Shown here piece by piece: positions 29,116-42,589 of a stretch of 64,000 bases of DNA (position 1 is its first letter; every line of letters begins with the position of its first letter). The translations under genes and the position numbers were made by a program. Source of the stretch: Mauremys mutica (taxonomy: Eukaryota; Chordata; Testudines; Geoemydidae); NCBI RefSeq assembly GCF_020497125.1, contig NC_059084.1, positions 5,731,501 through 5,795,500 of the forward strand, in the 5' to 3' direction. The notes below the pieces were generated by a model. It was not told where the DNA came from. It was given only the letters and a program-made list of their open reading frames with translations, and did not search any database.

Positions 29116-30126
29116 CTGGTGACATTGTCACATGCAGCAGTCAGAGAGCACGACATCAAACGCACTGCACCCAAATGTAAACCAAGCACCACAAACATCC
29201 CCACTCATGTGCTCGTTATTAAATACCCAGTGCAAGGAAATGCAGGATATTTTAGCAGCAATATTTTGCATTTCATTTTTATGGATGCCACAGCAGAGTG
29301 TGGCACTCCTGGGGTGGTGGTGAGGGACATAGGTGGCTCTATATTGCCGTTCCCTCATGATGAGGGCCGCTAGGATGGAAAGCGTGCCCTGGTATGAGTA
29401 ACAGCATCTTCAGGGTTGCCCCAGCAGCTCCCAAGGGATTGCTCTGCTGGCCAGGATCACATGCATCATGCTCTGACTCTCCCCACCAGCCACATTCCTC
29501 AGAATGCCCCTGTCACATGGAAATCCTTGGCCGCCAAAGGTGCAGAAAGCATTTAGGAGAGGATTGGGATTTGGCGCTTACTGCCAAATTTACCCTGGTG
29601 CAAGAGGGTGCAATCCTATTGACCTCAGCGGCATGCGCATGAATTTAGCCCTTAATATTTATACTGGCAAATTAGCTAAGATAGTCATCGCTAACAATCG
29701 GACCCTACAGGAAGTTATCTGAACTTATGGGCAGATAGCCAGACAATGTCGACCACAAAAACACACACTGAGTCTCTTCAACAAAACTCCAGTGTCATTT
29801 TGTTCTCTGTTGTTCCCTATTTCACATGTTCAGTCAGGCAGCGGTTACTTCAAACGACTTTATTCCTTGGCACAGAGCACAACCCCATTCTTAAGTCTGA
29901 GTGATTTTAACTTTCTATTAGGAGGACAACCACAGTAAGGTTTCCACATGAGAGGATAGTATGTCTCTCTCCTCTGCAGCATGTTCTATTGAAATGCAGA
30001 ACAGCAGCTACTTTTTCAGCATGGAAGGAGAGAGACTTCTCCCCGTTGAAAGAGACACAGGCATTTGAAATTGAGTCAATCTTCTTATTTATTGTAGACT
30101 CCTTGACTTTAAGGCCAGAAAGAACC

Positions 30127-31224
30127 TGTGACGGTATCTCTCATAAGGCTTTATGGAAATATGCTTAGAATGTGTTTTATGCTACATATGCCATGTAACA
30201 TATCTCAAAGGTTATGATCTACTGAATGTATTAATCCTATTGGTATGCATGGATCACTTTTGTATTCGAAGTTATGAACATTGGCAGTGTACTGGCTTGA
30301 TTTCTAAATAACCATAGTAGAGCATTTGGTCAGTTCCTGGAGAAAGGAATGTTGAAATTAAGGACCTAATCAAGAAACACTTAAAGGATAATGGATCTTG
30401 GAATGCTCCAATCCACATAAGAAGGCTACCTGAGGACGTTCAAGGTAGCATGTAAACAATGGATGCTACCTGTAAAAACTCTGAGTCATGCATGGACATG
30501 TGACTTGCCCAGGTGACTCCTAAACTCCATCTTGGAACTGGACTTTGCATAGGGGTGAGGAGGAGGTCTCCACCCACAACAGAAAGTCTATTTAAACCCC
30601 GGGGAGACCCACTCCATTTTTGTCTTCAGCTGGCTAAAGAGAAAGCCTCTCCACCCCAAAGATACTTGAAAGAAACTGGAACAAAGGACAGTAACTACAG
30701 GGGGTGTGAGTGATTGCTTGACCCAGGCTAAAAGGAGATTAGTCTGTAAAAGGGAGCATTCTGGAACTGGTGAGGATCTTATCTGTATTCAGTTTGATTA
30801 GACATAGATTTGTGCATTTTATTTTATTTTGCTTGGTGACTTACTTTGTTCTGTCTGTTACTACAGGGAACCACTTAAATCCTACTTTTTGTATTTAATA
30901 AAAATCACTTTTTACTTATTATCTCAGACAAGTATTAATACCTGGGGGAGCAAACAACTGTGCATATCTCTCTATCAGAGTAATAGAGGGTGAACTATTT
31001 ATAAGTTTACCCTGTATAAGCTTTCTGGTACCTGCTTTCAGGTAAGCCTGCAGCTTTGGGGCAAGTAATTCAGACCCTGGGTCTGTGTTGGAGCAGGCGG
31101 GAGTGTCTGGCTCAGCAAGACAGGGTGCTGGAGTCCTGAGCTGGCAGGGAAAGCAGGGATAGAAGTAGTCTTGACACATTGGGTGGCAGCTCCCAAGAGG
31201 GTGTCTGTGATCTAACCCATCACA
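30127..31224 (+). mobile_element. Solo LTR, ERV-like, about 1.1 kb
   Basis: The element begins TGTGACGG and ends CCCATCACA, so it has TG...CA ends. Its flanks GAACC (30122-30126) and GGACC (31225-31229) match 4 of 5 bases, consistent with a 5-bp target duplication. Inside are a TATA-like TATTTAAA near 30590 and AATAAA at 30897-30902, giving the plus orientation. The reverse complement of the element at 48749-49968 is the same family. No internal viral genes are next to it, so it is a solo LTR left by recombination. Confidence 0.8.
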
Positions 31225-31239
31225 GGACCATCATGAATG

Positions 31240-31365
31240 TCTTTGTAGCCTGGTAGTACATAGGAGCCCCAGGCATGGCCCAGGAGTCCATTGTGCCAGG
31301 CACTGTGCAAACAGAGAATACAAAGATGGTCCCTGCCCCAAACAGCTTACAATGTAGTTTTAGGT
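31240..31365 (-). mobile_element. MIR-type SINE tail, reversed
   Basis: 'cattgtgccaggcactgtgc' and 'ggtccctgccccaaacagct' are the reverse of the amniote MIR tail. The copy lies right beside the solo LTR. Confidence 0.7.
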
Positions 31366-31527
31366 TCTACATCTGGCCATGAACCCTCTGCTAATATTTG
31401 GGTTTTACAATCACATTTTCCTATTTTTAAAGACATTTTTCTCTGCCATGTTTTCATGTGACAGATCCAGTGATTAATAGATGACACGTGAAACTGACTC
31501 GACACAAAGTGTTGACAAATGGTCAGG

Positions 31528-31552
31528 GTGTGTGTGTGTGTGTGTGTGTGTG
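31528..31552. repeat. GT microsatellite
   Basis: An uninterrupted GT run of about 25 bp. Confidence 0.9.
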
Positions 31553-31714
31553 GAGAACAGAGGAAAACTCTTTCATTTATAGTCATCTTAGATGTTACTC
31601 CTAACAGTAGCTGACAGAACATGTTTAGACAGAAGTGCTGCTGATGATTTATTTATCAGTACCATTATCCCAGGCACCTAACTTCCCTAGGTTCCTTTAA
31701 AAATCCTTGACTGT

Positions 31715-31825
31715 TTTTATTACAGTAATGCCCAGAGGCCCCAATCAGGGATCAGGACCCCACTGTGCCAGGAGCTGTACATATCCATAGGAAGGCATAG
31801 TCCCTGACCCCAACAGCTTATCTTC
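31715..31825 (-). mobile_element. MIR-type SINE tail, reversed
   Basis: 'gaccccactgtgccaggagc' and 'cctgaccccaacagcttatc' match the reversed tail of the long amniote MIR. Confidence 0.7.
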
Positions 31826-32621
31826 TATTTTTTTAAATTGCCAATGTCCCATTAAAGCTGCAGTAAAAGGCATAATAAGCTGCATATACCACACTACCCT
31901 CCTGTCCCTTTTATTTTTAATATAGAGGGAGATCTGTGCTCATGTTGTGGTTGAAGATGTCTGTCAAGAACAGGCTTTTGGCATTTGTCTTCCTCCAGTC
32001 CCTTTTTGAGGGTCACCTACTACTAGGGGACTTATGGTGATTTTGCAGTCCGTCCCCCCCCGCCCGCCCGTCCACCCCTGGAGTTTGCACGTTTCCATCT
32101 TTTGGAGTGATCACACTCATTTGGTGGAGCCTTTTGCAGTCCTTCTGCCCTTCTACAGATTCCTATCAAGCCCAAGGTGCAGGACAAGCCCTTAGGAAGT
32201 TTGTGAATGGTGTTTCAGATATATGTGACTATGGCAATGCACCTTTCATTAGCCCCATGTCTGCATCCAACACAGATTTCCAATTTGTTATTAATCCCCT
32301 ACCTTCCTCTCCCCAATCCAGCAAAGGGTGCCCAGAGCTCCAATCCACTTTAAACTTGTTCAGCCAATTTCTGCTGATCAGTGAAGGCCCATTTCCTTCT
32401 GACACAATTAACTGTAATTTACAGTGACATGCAGGCATCTGAATTCTTACCTCTCCTTTATACTATGACTTTTGTGCACTCGCATCCATTTCTCGCCTTT
32501 CTACCTGATGAAGTACTGGCATTCCCACTCCCTCAGCAATCCCAGATCCTGCTGCCCCTGGGTCAATCCTTAGTCTCACTTTCCCATAATTTACACTTAC
32601 ATTAACCCAACATATGACCAT

Positions 32622-32715
32622 CCTTTTCTATGTTTGTACAGCACCTAGCACAATGGGATCATGGTCCATGACTAGGGCTCCTAGGCCATTATACAAACAA
32701 ATAATAATAAATATG
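32622..32715 (+). mobile_element. MIR-type SINE tail with AATAATAA end
   Basis: 'tttgtacagcacctagcaca', 'atggtccatgactagggctc' and the ending CAAATAATAATAAA are a well-preserved plus-strand tail of the long amniote MIR. Confidence 0.8.
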
Positions 32716-32814
32716 TAGTATTGGCACTAATTTTGATCTGCACCATTATGGAGATAACCTAAGCTCACAAACTGCTTCATCAAGAAGCAGCAAAAATCCC
32801 TGATACAGGATCGT

Positions 32815-33484
32815 TGTGGCGGGGCGATGACTCAGCAGCACAGCACCTCCTGCTGGTCATCCAAGGAATTAGCTCTTTCCAGCCCAGAGCACCCTCTGCA
32901 GGCCAGTGTCTTGCCTGCTGCTGGCCGTGTGTCCTTCCCGGACCTCAGTGTCCTTTGCCCAGGGGTTCTGCCCACCACAGTACCCCCTCACTCTGGGTCT
33001 CCCCTCCCGGGGAACCCCCAACTCCCTAGCCCCACCTCAGTGGCTGCTGCCAGTCATCATCTAGCCCCCGCTCCCTGGGGTGGGCTGCAGTCTATAAACC
33101 ACTCAGGGGGTTGGACCAGCTGCCTCTGCCTATTCCTGGGCTGCCCCTCCGCAGCCCTAATACCCTTGTGGGCCCTTAACTCGGCCTGCAGCCTGGGGCT
33201 TTGCTAGGCTGGAGCTCCCCAGCTCCCTCTGCCCTTCCCCAGCACTGCTCCACCCTGGAAACCCTTCTCAGCTCCCAGACAGCCAGATGCTTCTCTCTCT
33301 AAAACTAGAGAGACTGTCTCAGTCTCTGAGCCTCAGCCCTCTTATAAGGCCAGCTGTGGCCTGATTGGGGCGTGGCCCCACCTGTGGCTGCTTCCTCCAA
33401 TCAGCCTAGCATTTCTCTGCCACAGCCCTCTCCAGGGCTGCTTTAACCCCCTCAGGGCTGGAGTGGGGTGACCACCCTGCTACA
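32815..33484 (-). mobile_element. Solo LTR, about 670 bp
   Basis: The ends are TGTGGCGGGG and CACCCTGCTACA (TG...CA). The flanks ATCGT (32810-32814) and ATCTT (33485-33489) match 4 of 5 bases. On the minus strand a CCAAT box (in CCCCAATCAGG) and CTTATAAG lie in promoter-like order before a transcribed-looking segment, which gives the orientation. The sequence is GC-rich, unlike the 1.1-kb LTR family in this window, so it is a different family, possibly of the Gypsy type. Confidence 0.65.
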
Positions 33485-34355
33485 ATCTTCCATAGTCAAA
33501 CAGACAATTGGGTGGTTCACATTTGTAGATGTTAATGATTTCTTCTTTGCACTGTAGTGGCACAAGACATGCCTCCCTGTCTCCTCTCATCACAGCTACT
33601 AAACTGAAGCTTATGGAAGATACAATGCTTTGGTTAATACAATATACCTAAGCAATGGAAACATGGATCCACCTGACTTGGTGTTGTCACTTGTAATACA
33701 ATGAACAGTACTGACTTCTTTACCTGTGACCTTCCTAGGTTTGGTGTGTTGGCCAATGGCAAAGGGACCTTCTTAAATTGTAGAGGATTTTCCTTTGTGG
33801 ACTCAAACCCTAAAGCTGTAGCTCTTTCAAGGATGAGTTCCTTTGTATGAACAGTGCTCTCTTTTAATGCAGGGTTTCTGGTCTCAGAACCAAAAATGAC
33901 CTGATATTTGTTACACGTAATCATCAGCACTACTGATAGAAAGGTTGAGAGAGAGACTCACATAATAACGATTGTGTTTCACATATATAATTATGGAGGC
34001 CTCGGGAGTGACCTCATAGTTCAGGTTGCACTGAGATTTGCATGTAAAACAGGACTAAAATCCCTCTGTGTCATGCTTTAATGGTGGAATTTAGTCTCAA
34101 GATTTGGCCCAATTAAATATTTTCTAACCTTTGTAGAGGTAATATTTGTAAATGCTGCTTTTTGGAAATCCTGCACTGTTTTCCACACATCTTTGGGTTC
34201 CTCTAGCTAAACTGCAAATGCCAGACTTCATGCACACGGGCACATTGTGAACATCTGAGACATAGGCCACATTTGAAATTAGATTAAAAAAGAGTAGTCA
34301 TGTAATGTACAACAGCCACAACAGCCTCTGTTAATCATCACAACACACCAGCATA

Positions 34356-34660
34356 CAGGGCCGCTCAGAGGATTCAGGGGGCCTGGGGTCTTCGATGGCG
34401 GGGGGCCCCTGCCGCCGAATTGCCGCCGAAGACCCGGCACTTCGGCGGCAGGTCCTGGGGCGGAAGGACCCCTGGCCGCCGAATTGCCACTGAAGACCCA
34501 GAGCGGAAGAAGCTCCGGCGGCCCGGGCCCCATGAGAGTTTTCCTGGCCCCTGGAGCGAGTGAAGGACCCCACTCCAGGGCCCCCAAAAAACTCTCGTGG
34601 GGGCCCCTGTGGGGCCTGGGGCAAATTGCCCCACTTGCCCCCGCCCCCTCAGGGGTGCAG
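34356..34660. mobile_element. GC-rich hAT-like non-autonomous element, decayed right end
   Basis: The left end CAGGGCCGCTCAGAGG resembles the CAGGGCCGGCTC end of the element at 14881. The body is rich in 'ccgccgaattgcc'-type repeats (two copies near 34416 and 34479). The right end at about 34660 is diverged and no target duplication can be shown. Its long minus-strand open frames come from GC-rich composition and are not genes. Confidence 0.55.
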
Positions 34661-34744
34661 AAAGGAAAAGGTTTTGCCCCAAACAAAAGTATCTTAGCAC
34701 AAGTGGAATTACTCTGTGAAATGACCCTGCTCTACACAGATCTA

Positions 34745-35020
34745 GCACTTCTCTGATTTATTGCTGTCTGTATAGCAGTAGCACCTAAGGGCTGCAGCAG
34801 AGATCAGGACGCGGCTGCGCTGAGCAAACACAGACTGAGAGAGTCCCTGAGCCAAAGAGCTCCCAGTCTAAACAGACAGGACAGACAAAGCGGGAAGGGA
34901 AACAGAAGAGAAGTGACTTGCTCAAGGTCACACAGCAGTTGGTGGCAGAGCCAAGAATAGAACTCAGCTCTCTTGATGTCCAAACCCACTAAACCATGGC
35001 ACCTCTCAATTTGCAGAACA
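34745..35020 (-). mobile_element. Nearly full-length MIR-type SINE, reversed
   Basis: Tail text 'gagctcccagtctaaacaga' is followed by 'gaagtgacttgctcaaggtc' and 'acacagcagttggtggcaga' and ends near 'aaacccactaaaccatggc'. This is the complete reversed order of the family. Confidence 0.85.
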
Positions 35021-36342
35021 GTGATGGTTGACACTGTGCCACAAAATACAATCTATAGGAAATCCTGCAAGAGGAGGTGGGGATACACTTAGATTCCAAG
35101 GTAGAGTTGGCTGGGTTAGGCAGGGGCGGCTCAAAGTTATATTGGGACTTCATTCAAAATGGCAGGCTCCTTCCATCTCCCTTACCAACTCCTGTTCTCA
35201 GTTCCAGTCGGCTCCTGTTTTCCACTCCCTCCGGAACTTCCTCCCAAGTGAGGCAACAAGAATGGCCAGCTGGCAGCACTTGGGTGTGTGCCTCCTTGTC
35301 TCTCACTTGTGGGTCTGCCCCGGGTCCTCTGACCATGGGCTCTACCCCTGTTGTTCAGATGCCTTGTGGCATGATGGGCACCACTGAAGTACGACACAGA
35401 ATAATGAGCAGGTGAGCTGGGCGAATGGTATGCAATGCATGTAAGGGTTTCTTTTGGGCTCACAAAACATTTGCAAACTACGGTGAATGTAGAGTTTGTA
35501 AACGCTTGCCCAATAGTTTGGACAAATAATTTTCAAACTGTTCACTTCAGCTAGGTCATTCGCTTTCCCTGGCATGTGACTGGTCACATAGTATGTTTTC
35601 TACGCTCTGCTCGTGTGGCTGAAACTACTTACCAGAATAATAAGGCACTTTGGGCACAAATGTTTAAAGAACACTAGTGCTCTTATAACTATTCACAAAA
35701 ATTCACAAACGAGGAACAGCATGACCCTACTCTGAGTTTGAGAAATTTCTTCATGGATAGACTTGCGCATCAGTTTTTCTATTATTCAACTAGCTCTTGT
35801 TTTCTGAACGACTTGCACAGATGATTCCTCTTTCTGACCTGTGTTGGAGGGACAGTGCACTATGGGTTCCCCTTTATGCACATTACTGTACGTCTGTCCC
35901 AAACGAACTCATTTCTGGACCACACATGGTAGAATCTGAAGAGCAGACAGAGCTCTTCTAGTCCACTAAGGACCTCACTTTGCTAAGCCAGCTTCTCCTG
36001 GGAGGTGTCGAAATATTACGGTGATGCGAGATTGTACAAAACCCAACGGTAGGTAGATCAAGGACCCTAAAGCCAGAGCCAGTCCTGGGGATACATGCTC
36101 TGTAAGGTTTTTTGGGTGGTGTCTCCCTGAAACTTGGCTTAAACATCAAGGAGACCAGTGACTTATTAGGCAGACCTGGCTCTGCCCTGATCCCTTCCGC
36201 AGGATTGCTGCATTGAAGTCCTGAAGTTCTGCCAGAACTCTGGCAGAGGAGCGCCCTGCACTGGGTGCCACTCCTCCCACATCTCCTATCTAGAGGGGAA
36301 AGGAGCAAGGCACAAGAACGACAGAGGCAGCCAGCAGCCCAG

Positions 36343-36368
36343 CCCCCCCCCCCCCCCCCCCCCCCCCC
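36343..36368. repeat. C26 homopolymer
   Basis: Twenty-six consecutive C bases occur about 1.6 kb upstream of the KCNQ2 start codon. The length is likely to be unstable and hard to sequence, so the assembled count may be wrong. Confidence 0.9.
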
Positions 36369-36977
36369 GGGATTTCCTGCAGAGAAGAGCAAAATCAGAG
36401 ACAGTGGTTCCTGGCCTTATCCCTTCCCCTCATCCTGGGGAGAAGCAGTGAGTGTCTTCTCCTCATGGAGAGACAAGGGGAAGGATTAGCTCCTAGTTGG
36501 CTTCCCCCTCAACCCTTCCAGGATAGAGAGGACCTACCCTGGCGGCTCTCCTCCCACTCTTTCCTGCTCCCCTCACCCAGTGGAAGAGTGGGGGTGGCCC
36601 CTGCTCGCTTTCTTGAACAGAGGAGCGGGCAGGTAGGAGGAGTAGTAGCACCTCTCCTGGCAGGGGCTTTTGCTTGTCTGTTTCCCAGAGAATCAGGGTC
36701 TAGCAGGGAAGAACTAGGGGAAGAGAATCCATTTGGGCCTGGGGAGGGGAGCCATTTGTGTGTCCGCATGATAATATGAATGTGGGGAAGGCTGGGAGGG
36801 GAGTCACTCTGGACCTGGAGTGTGTGTGGGGGGGAGTAGGGGGCTGGCTTCCTGGCTTGGGAAGGGATACAGTTGTGCATGTTGGGGGATGGGCTGACGG
36901 GGGATGGCTAACGAGGGTGGGGAGAGGGCATGCGTTCCCCACAGATGAGTTGTGTGCACCTTTGGACGGTGTACAGC

Positions 36978-37409
36978 CACTGCTTAATTTGTAATGAAAG
37001 AGGTGATGGGGGTCATGTAATTTTTTTACTTTCATAACTGAAGGGGCAAGCCCAGAGGTGCTGGGGGGCTAGGAACTGCCAGGCCCAGAGGTGCCGGGGG
37101 TCTATGAACTGCCAGGCCCAGAGGTGCTGGGGGGCTAGGAACTGCCAGGCCCAGAGGTGCCAGGGGGCTAGGAACTGCCAGGCCCAGAGGTGCCGGGGGT
37201 CTATGAACTGCCAAGCCCAGAGGTGCTGGGGTGGGGGGGAGGCTATGAATTGCCAGGCCCAGAGGTGCCGGGGGTCCCTGAACTGCCAAGCCCAGAGGTG
37301 CCGGGGGTCTACGAACTGCCAAGCCCGGAGGTGCTGGGGTGGGGGGGGAGGCTATGAACTACCAAGCCCAGAGGTGCGGGGGCTCAGCCCTGGCACAAAT
37401 TAAGCCCTG
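36978..37409. mobile_element. hAT-like element carrying an internal minisatellite
   Basis: The ends are CACTGCTTAATTTG on the left and, reversed from the right, CAGGGCTTAATTTG, a good terminal inverted repeat. The flanks TGTACAGC (36970-36977) and TGCATAGC (37410-37417) match 6 of 8, suggesting an aged 8-bp duplication. Most of the interior is the tandem array at 37047-37383. A fragment of the same end lies at 3440. Confidence 0.6.
37047..37383. repeat. 33-bp minisatellite, nine units plus a partial
   Basis: Units beginning CARGCCCAGAGGTGC start at 37047, 37080, 37113, 37146, 37179, 37212, 37254, 37287, 37320 and 37363 (the last partial). Seven units are 33 bp; those at 37212 and 37320 are 42 and 43 bp because of an extra G-rich insert. 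One strand is strongly G-rich. Both strands stay open in long frames because 33 is a multiple of three, not because they code. Confidence 0.93.
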
Positions 37410-37559
37410 TGCATAGCAGCACCGCCACCATTAACCTCCATCCCTAAGGGGGGGTCATTTTCAGAGCCGTGTCCCCGCTAAGCCAGGGGGAAGGCGGCTG
37501 GATTTTCTTTCTTTGCAAAGCACAACGGGGGAAAGGCGGAGGGAGGAGGCCAACACTGA

Positions 37560-38243
<684 letters not shown>

Positions 38244-40704
38244 TGAGTAGCGACCGCGGGCGGCTTGGCTGGAGATCGCAGCCAGGACAGGGGGCAGCCC
38301 GGGCGGGAGCTGATCCCCCGGGGGGGGCTAAACCCGAGCTGCAGGGTGGCAGGTTTTAAGCGCCCCCTCCCCTTTTATTTTTCACGCTGGCCTGTCTGCA
38401 TCTTGCAGCTCGGAAACACCCGCTGAGCCAGCCGCTTTTGAGCCTTCCCTTCCCGAGCCCTGGCTGCGCTGCCTGCATTGTGTGTCGTGCCTCGCCTGCC
38501 TGGGCCCCAATGCAGGGTGCAGTTCTTAAGAAGGATGAGGGGGAGGGACCCCCTCAAAAAAATCAAACAAGCAGCCCTGCAAAATTGGAGGGTCGCTTAT
38601 CCCAGGAAGACTGATCGCGACGATGCACATTTCCAGCCCTGAACGGTACCAGAGGCAATACAAACACTTCTGGTTCTTAGGTGAATACACTCGCCTAGCT
38701 CCTTCGCTTGTATAGCTGGGGGCTTGCCGCCTCTGCCTGATCACAATGTGCTGTGGGACATGACTTGGTTCTGATTTAGGTGGAGCAGTGGCTGGGTTTT
38801 TTGTTTTTGTTTTTTTGGTCCATCATCCTAGCAATGCTGTTAGCAGCAAGGAACAAAAAAAACCTGGCCCAGGCGCTGCTGTCTGTGCTGTGTCTCCCTT
38901 CTCTACCTCACCAGTCTGCCCTTCCGCTATCCCCAGCTTTGGTGGATCTGTGTCTGGCAGCATTTTGGGCTGTGGACTGGAAGGTATGATGGGCAGCAGC
39001 TAAAGTAGTGCTGTGTCAGGGAAGAAATGCTGGTCAGTGTCTGATTCCTGACAGCAGAGACAGGGAGTGGTAGACAAAGGAGCAGTCCCAAGGCAGACGT
39101 TTGCACTCAGATGCCCTTTATTTAACAAGTAATATTTGTATTCCACTGATCAGTTGGAAGAAAGCGCAGATCAGCTCCTGTTGTGTGTGGGAATATAAAG
39201 GGGATGCCAAGCTGCATGATGTGCTGCTGTGTTACTGCAACTCCCTTCCCTCTGGGAGTTTCCATGGTCCCCACCAGGCTCTTCTCCAAACCTGATGTAA
39301 GGCGGAGGCATGTGTCTGGCTTTTCCTTTTGTTGTGGTAGGTTTTGGGTTTGTTTTGAATTGAGGGTTCGCCTCCCCCCCCGACCTGTTTTTTAATGTTT
39401 TTCCCTTTTACGTGATGGCGATGGTACCAAAAGGCGTTGGGAAGTGCATTCAGGTGCTCAGCCATTTTGTAAGTGGAAGCATTTCAGAGAGATCTTGTTG
39501 CTGAGTAAACTTGGACGATGAAATTCTGGCTCCACTGAGGTCCACGGGAGCGTGGCTGTTCACTTCAACGGGGCCCAGGTTTCTCCCAGAGAGATCATAA
39601 CTGAGTGAGAAGCAAATCCCGCCAATATATCTTCATTTCTCCATTTGGTCCACAATTAGAATACGTGTTACCCAATATTCAGAGCTGTCAAGCACCTTCA
39701 GCTCTCATGGGCTTCCCTTGCTCAGCACTTCCGAAAATCAGGCTCGTATTTTGTGAACAAGCCCTGTGTATGTGTGCCCAGGATACTTGATGATGAAATA
39801 CACATAAAGGCTTAATCAGTCCCCAGGGGCTGACACTGTAGCTGTGATAGCCAGTGTGATTGCAGGAGTCAGGATAAAGATGACACAAGTGGAATGGGAT
39901 GAAAGTAAAATGGCACATGGCAGGTTAACCCCATGCAAAGAAGCGTTTTTAGTACAAAGAGAATAGTGTAGCTAACCTGTCTGACTCTGGTGTGATTAAT
40001 CCAGACAGCCACACTGTCCTGAATTTATCTCCTCAGGGCCCCTTTCAGAAACAAAGCTTTATAATGTCACTTGCTGTTCCTGAAGGAGTAATGGGATGAT
40101 CCCAGATTCATGCAGCTACAAACTTTACATCATCCCTCAAAGTCCTTCCCCAGAGGTGAAATCCCGCCCCATGCAGAGGACCATCACAAGGCCTGTACTA
40201 CTGAAGTCCTCAAAACCGGGCTTAAGCGGGGCTTAGACCTTGTGGTAAGTGTCTGAATTTCACCCTCTATGCTCCGTATGTGGGCACCACGTCCAGGGAA
40301 TAAGTGTTTTTATTTCCACAACCCTGTGACGCACCTCCCCTGAACTTTTCCCACCTATCCTCCTCTCTCAGGAATACTTCAGCGCATTCCAAACCTCCAG
40401 ACGTGTTGTTTTTTAAAGGCTCTGCCACAAAAATGTTTCCCCTCAAGCCTCGATCAGGAAAATGCAGTCCAAGCTTATACTGCATGCAGTGCTGGACCAG
40501 TGACCATTTCAAGGGCCCACATGTCGTGATGCTTCAGACGCGTGTTACACAGTACGGGGAAGCTGCCAAGCATTCTAGTCTTTTGGCACATACTTGTGCC
40601 AGAGTTAGCCCTGGTACGTTGCTCATTGACAGATGTAAAGAACATAATACACATCTAGACGAACGAAAGCCTGTGCACCAGTTTTGCCCCATTTGTGTTT
40701 GTAA

Positions 40705-40982
40705 TTGTTTATTTGTATTACATTAGTGCCTAGAGAACCCAAATAACACTAGTCCCTTAGGGTAGGTGCAATACCTACATGTAGTGAGAGACAGTCCTTG
40801 CTACAAAGAGATTACGGCTAAGTAGGCAAAGCAGACAAAGGGTGAGAGAGTAGAGGCACAGGTAGGTGAAATGACTTGCTTAAGATCACACAGCAGGGCA
40901 GTGGCAGAGCTGGGGTCAGAATCCAGGTCCCTTGACTCCTAGGGCAGTGCCCTAGCCACTAGACCTTGCTACCTCCTCCCTC
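40705..40982 (-). mobile_element. Nearly full-length MIR-type SINE, reversed
   Basis: It runs from 'tttgtattacattagtgcct' through 'gacagtccttgctacaaaga' and 'gaaatgacttgcttaagatc' to 'ccctagccactagaccttgc'. This is the complete reversed order, one of the best-preserved copies in the window. Confidence 0.88.
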
Positions 40983-42589
40983 AGTTGAACCTGTTTGGGG
41001 AGCATAAGTGGTGCATAGGCCTTCCGCACAGGAGTGAATTTCATCTGAGATGCAGATGTATAGTATTGGACTCAGCTTCCACCAGGGTGCGGAGCTCTGG
41101 GGAGTTTTCATGCGCCATCGTGCAGGTAGTGAGTGCTTCACCCACTGAAATGAAGGCAGGAGTGTTTGTGTCAGTGATTAGACTCTCAAATATTGTCTCC
41201 TTACAGCGAAATGTCCTAACACATTTGTCTCCTATGTTGAAAAAATGCACATGGATTCTATTTTAAATGCAGATAGATGCATGTAACATGTACATCTGGA
41301 GCACCACACGTTAGAGTCTGACATCACACAGTGAAGTAAACTGTTGTACGTCTAAGTGCGCATGGTATGTTCATTTCCACATGCAGGTCTCAGCCAGGAT
41401 TTTTCTTGTTTTTCCTCGTTTTTGACCCTCACATCTCACACTATGATGACTGTTTAAAAAAACAAAGGAAATTCAGTCCAAAAATGTAGTTAAAGCAGTA
41501 TTGTGATTGACTATATGAAAGCATATATGAAAGTTATGGCACACAGCCATATAACAATTGGGACTGATCTGCTTTGTCCTCTGTTCCACTCCCCTAGCTG
41601 TAATGGCATTCTGGGCATAAAGGTGCTTTCTCAGCCAATGCTAGCTCCGCATGTTCTTGTTGGACCTTGTCTTCTTTCAGGGATGAAGTATGGGATTTGG
41701 CAAACCACAGCAGTGTGCTGGCATTCTCTTGACATTGTGTGGGTGGCTGGTACTTTGGTTTTAAAAGGTCAGATCCCCTGAATTTCCTCTTGGAGAGGTG
41801 AGCAGATAGGTAGCTTCCCGGTGATCAGTTTTCACAGCTGATGATTAACTCACCACAGGAATCCAAGTGAGATGCAGTCTCATCCCAAAGGGTCTACTTC
41901 CCTCTGGACATGTGCTGTTGCCCCTTTGTGCCAGTTTGGGGGCAAAACCACGGACTATTCTGTGTCTCTGTATTGTGATTGATTTTTTTGACACCTTCCC
42001 CAGGCTAACACAAGTGGTGGCCTGTTCATAGGATGTAAAATGGGCCTAATTTTCTGACCTTGGCCTTCACTTGTAAACACACAATTTTGCACAAGCACTT
42101 TCATGCACTAACAGCCAAGCATGCAGGGGACAGAATTTTCATGTGCAAAACTGTCTGCCGGAGTGAAGGTTGGGTTCTGCCCCCACTGAAAAGCAGTCCC
42201 ATTGTATCTATGATTTTCACTGGATTATTTCTCTCATGCCCGCTCTACTTCTTCTGTCAGAGTCTGACCAAAGCATGGGGCCTGATACTGCCCCACTTAC
42301 GTACCAACAGAGGCTTTTCCTGGGAGACAGCTGGTGCCTAGGCCTTGAACTGGCTGTCTACACAGAGGTTGTGTGGGTGGCTGGTACTCGGGCTTGAGGT
42401 TGTCTTTCCCTTTTGCCTATTTCACATATTTCTTCAAATTCCTCGATCTTGCTCACTGTAATCTGTTCATAGGATGCAATATCTAGTATCCTGTCTTCTG
42501 ACAGTGGCTGCTGCCAGATGCTTCAGAGGGACTGAACAGAACAGGGCAATTATTGAGTGATCCATCCCCTGTTGTTCATTCCCAGCTTC

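Larger units (their letters stand above)
14286..37439. other. Intergenic region between EEF1A2 and KCNQ2
   Basis: This stretch of about 23 kb contains the repeats listed separately and no gene I can support. Long segments without recognised repeats are 18880-19850, 20100-23860 (apart from a short duplication near 20571), 24000-25070, 25640-26800, 26970-28780, 29130-30120, 33490-34350 and 35020-36340. They hold only short, overlapping open frames. Enhancers for KCNQ2 or EEF1A2 could lie here but cannot be identified from one sequence. Confidence 0.7.

Noticed and set aside
34279..34748. Overlapping minus-strand frames of up to 135 codons
   Set aside because: They fall within a GC-rich hAT-like repeat, in several frames at once, with no protein family resemblance.
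37032..37403. Long open frames of 96-99 codons on both strands with repeating peptides
   Set aside because: They are a side effect of the 33-bp minisatellite, whose unit is a multiple of three; both strands are open equally.
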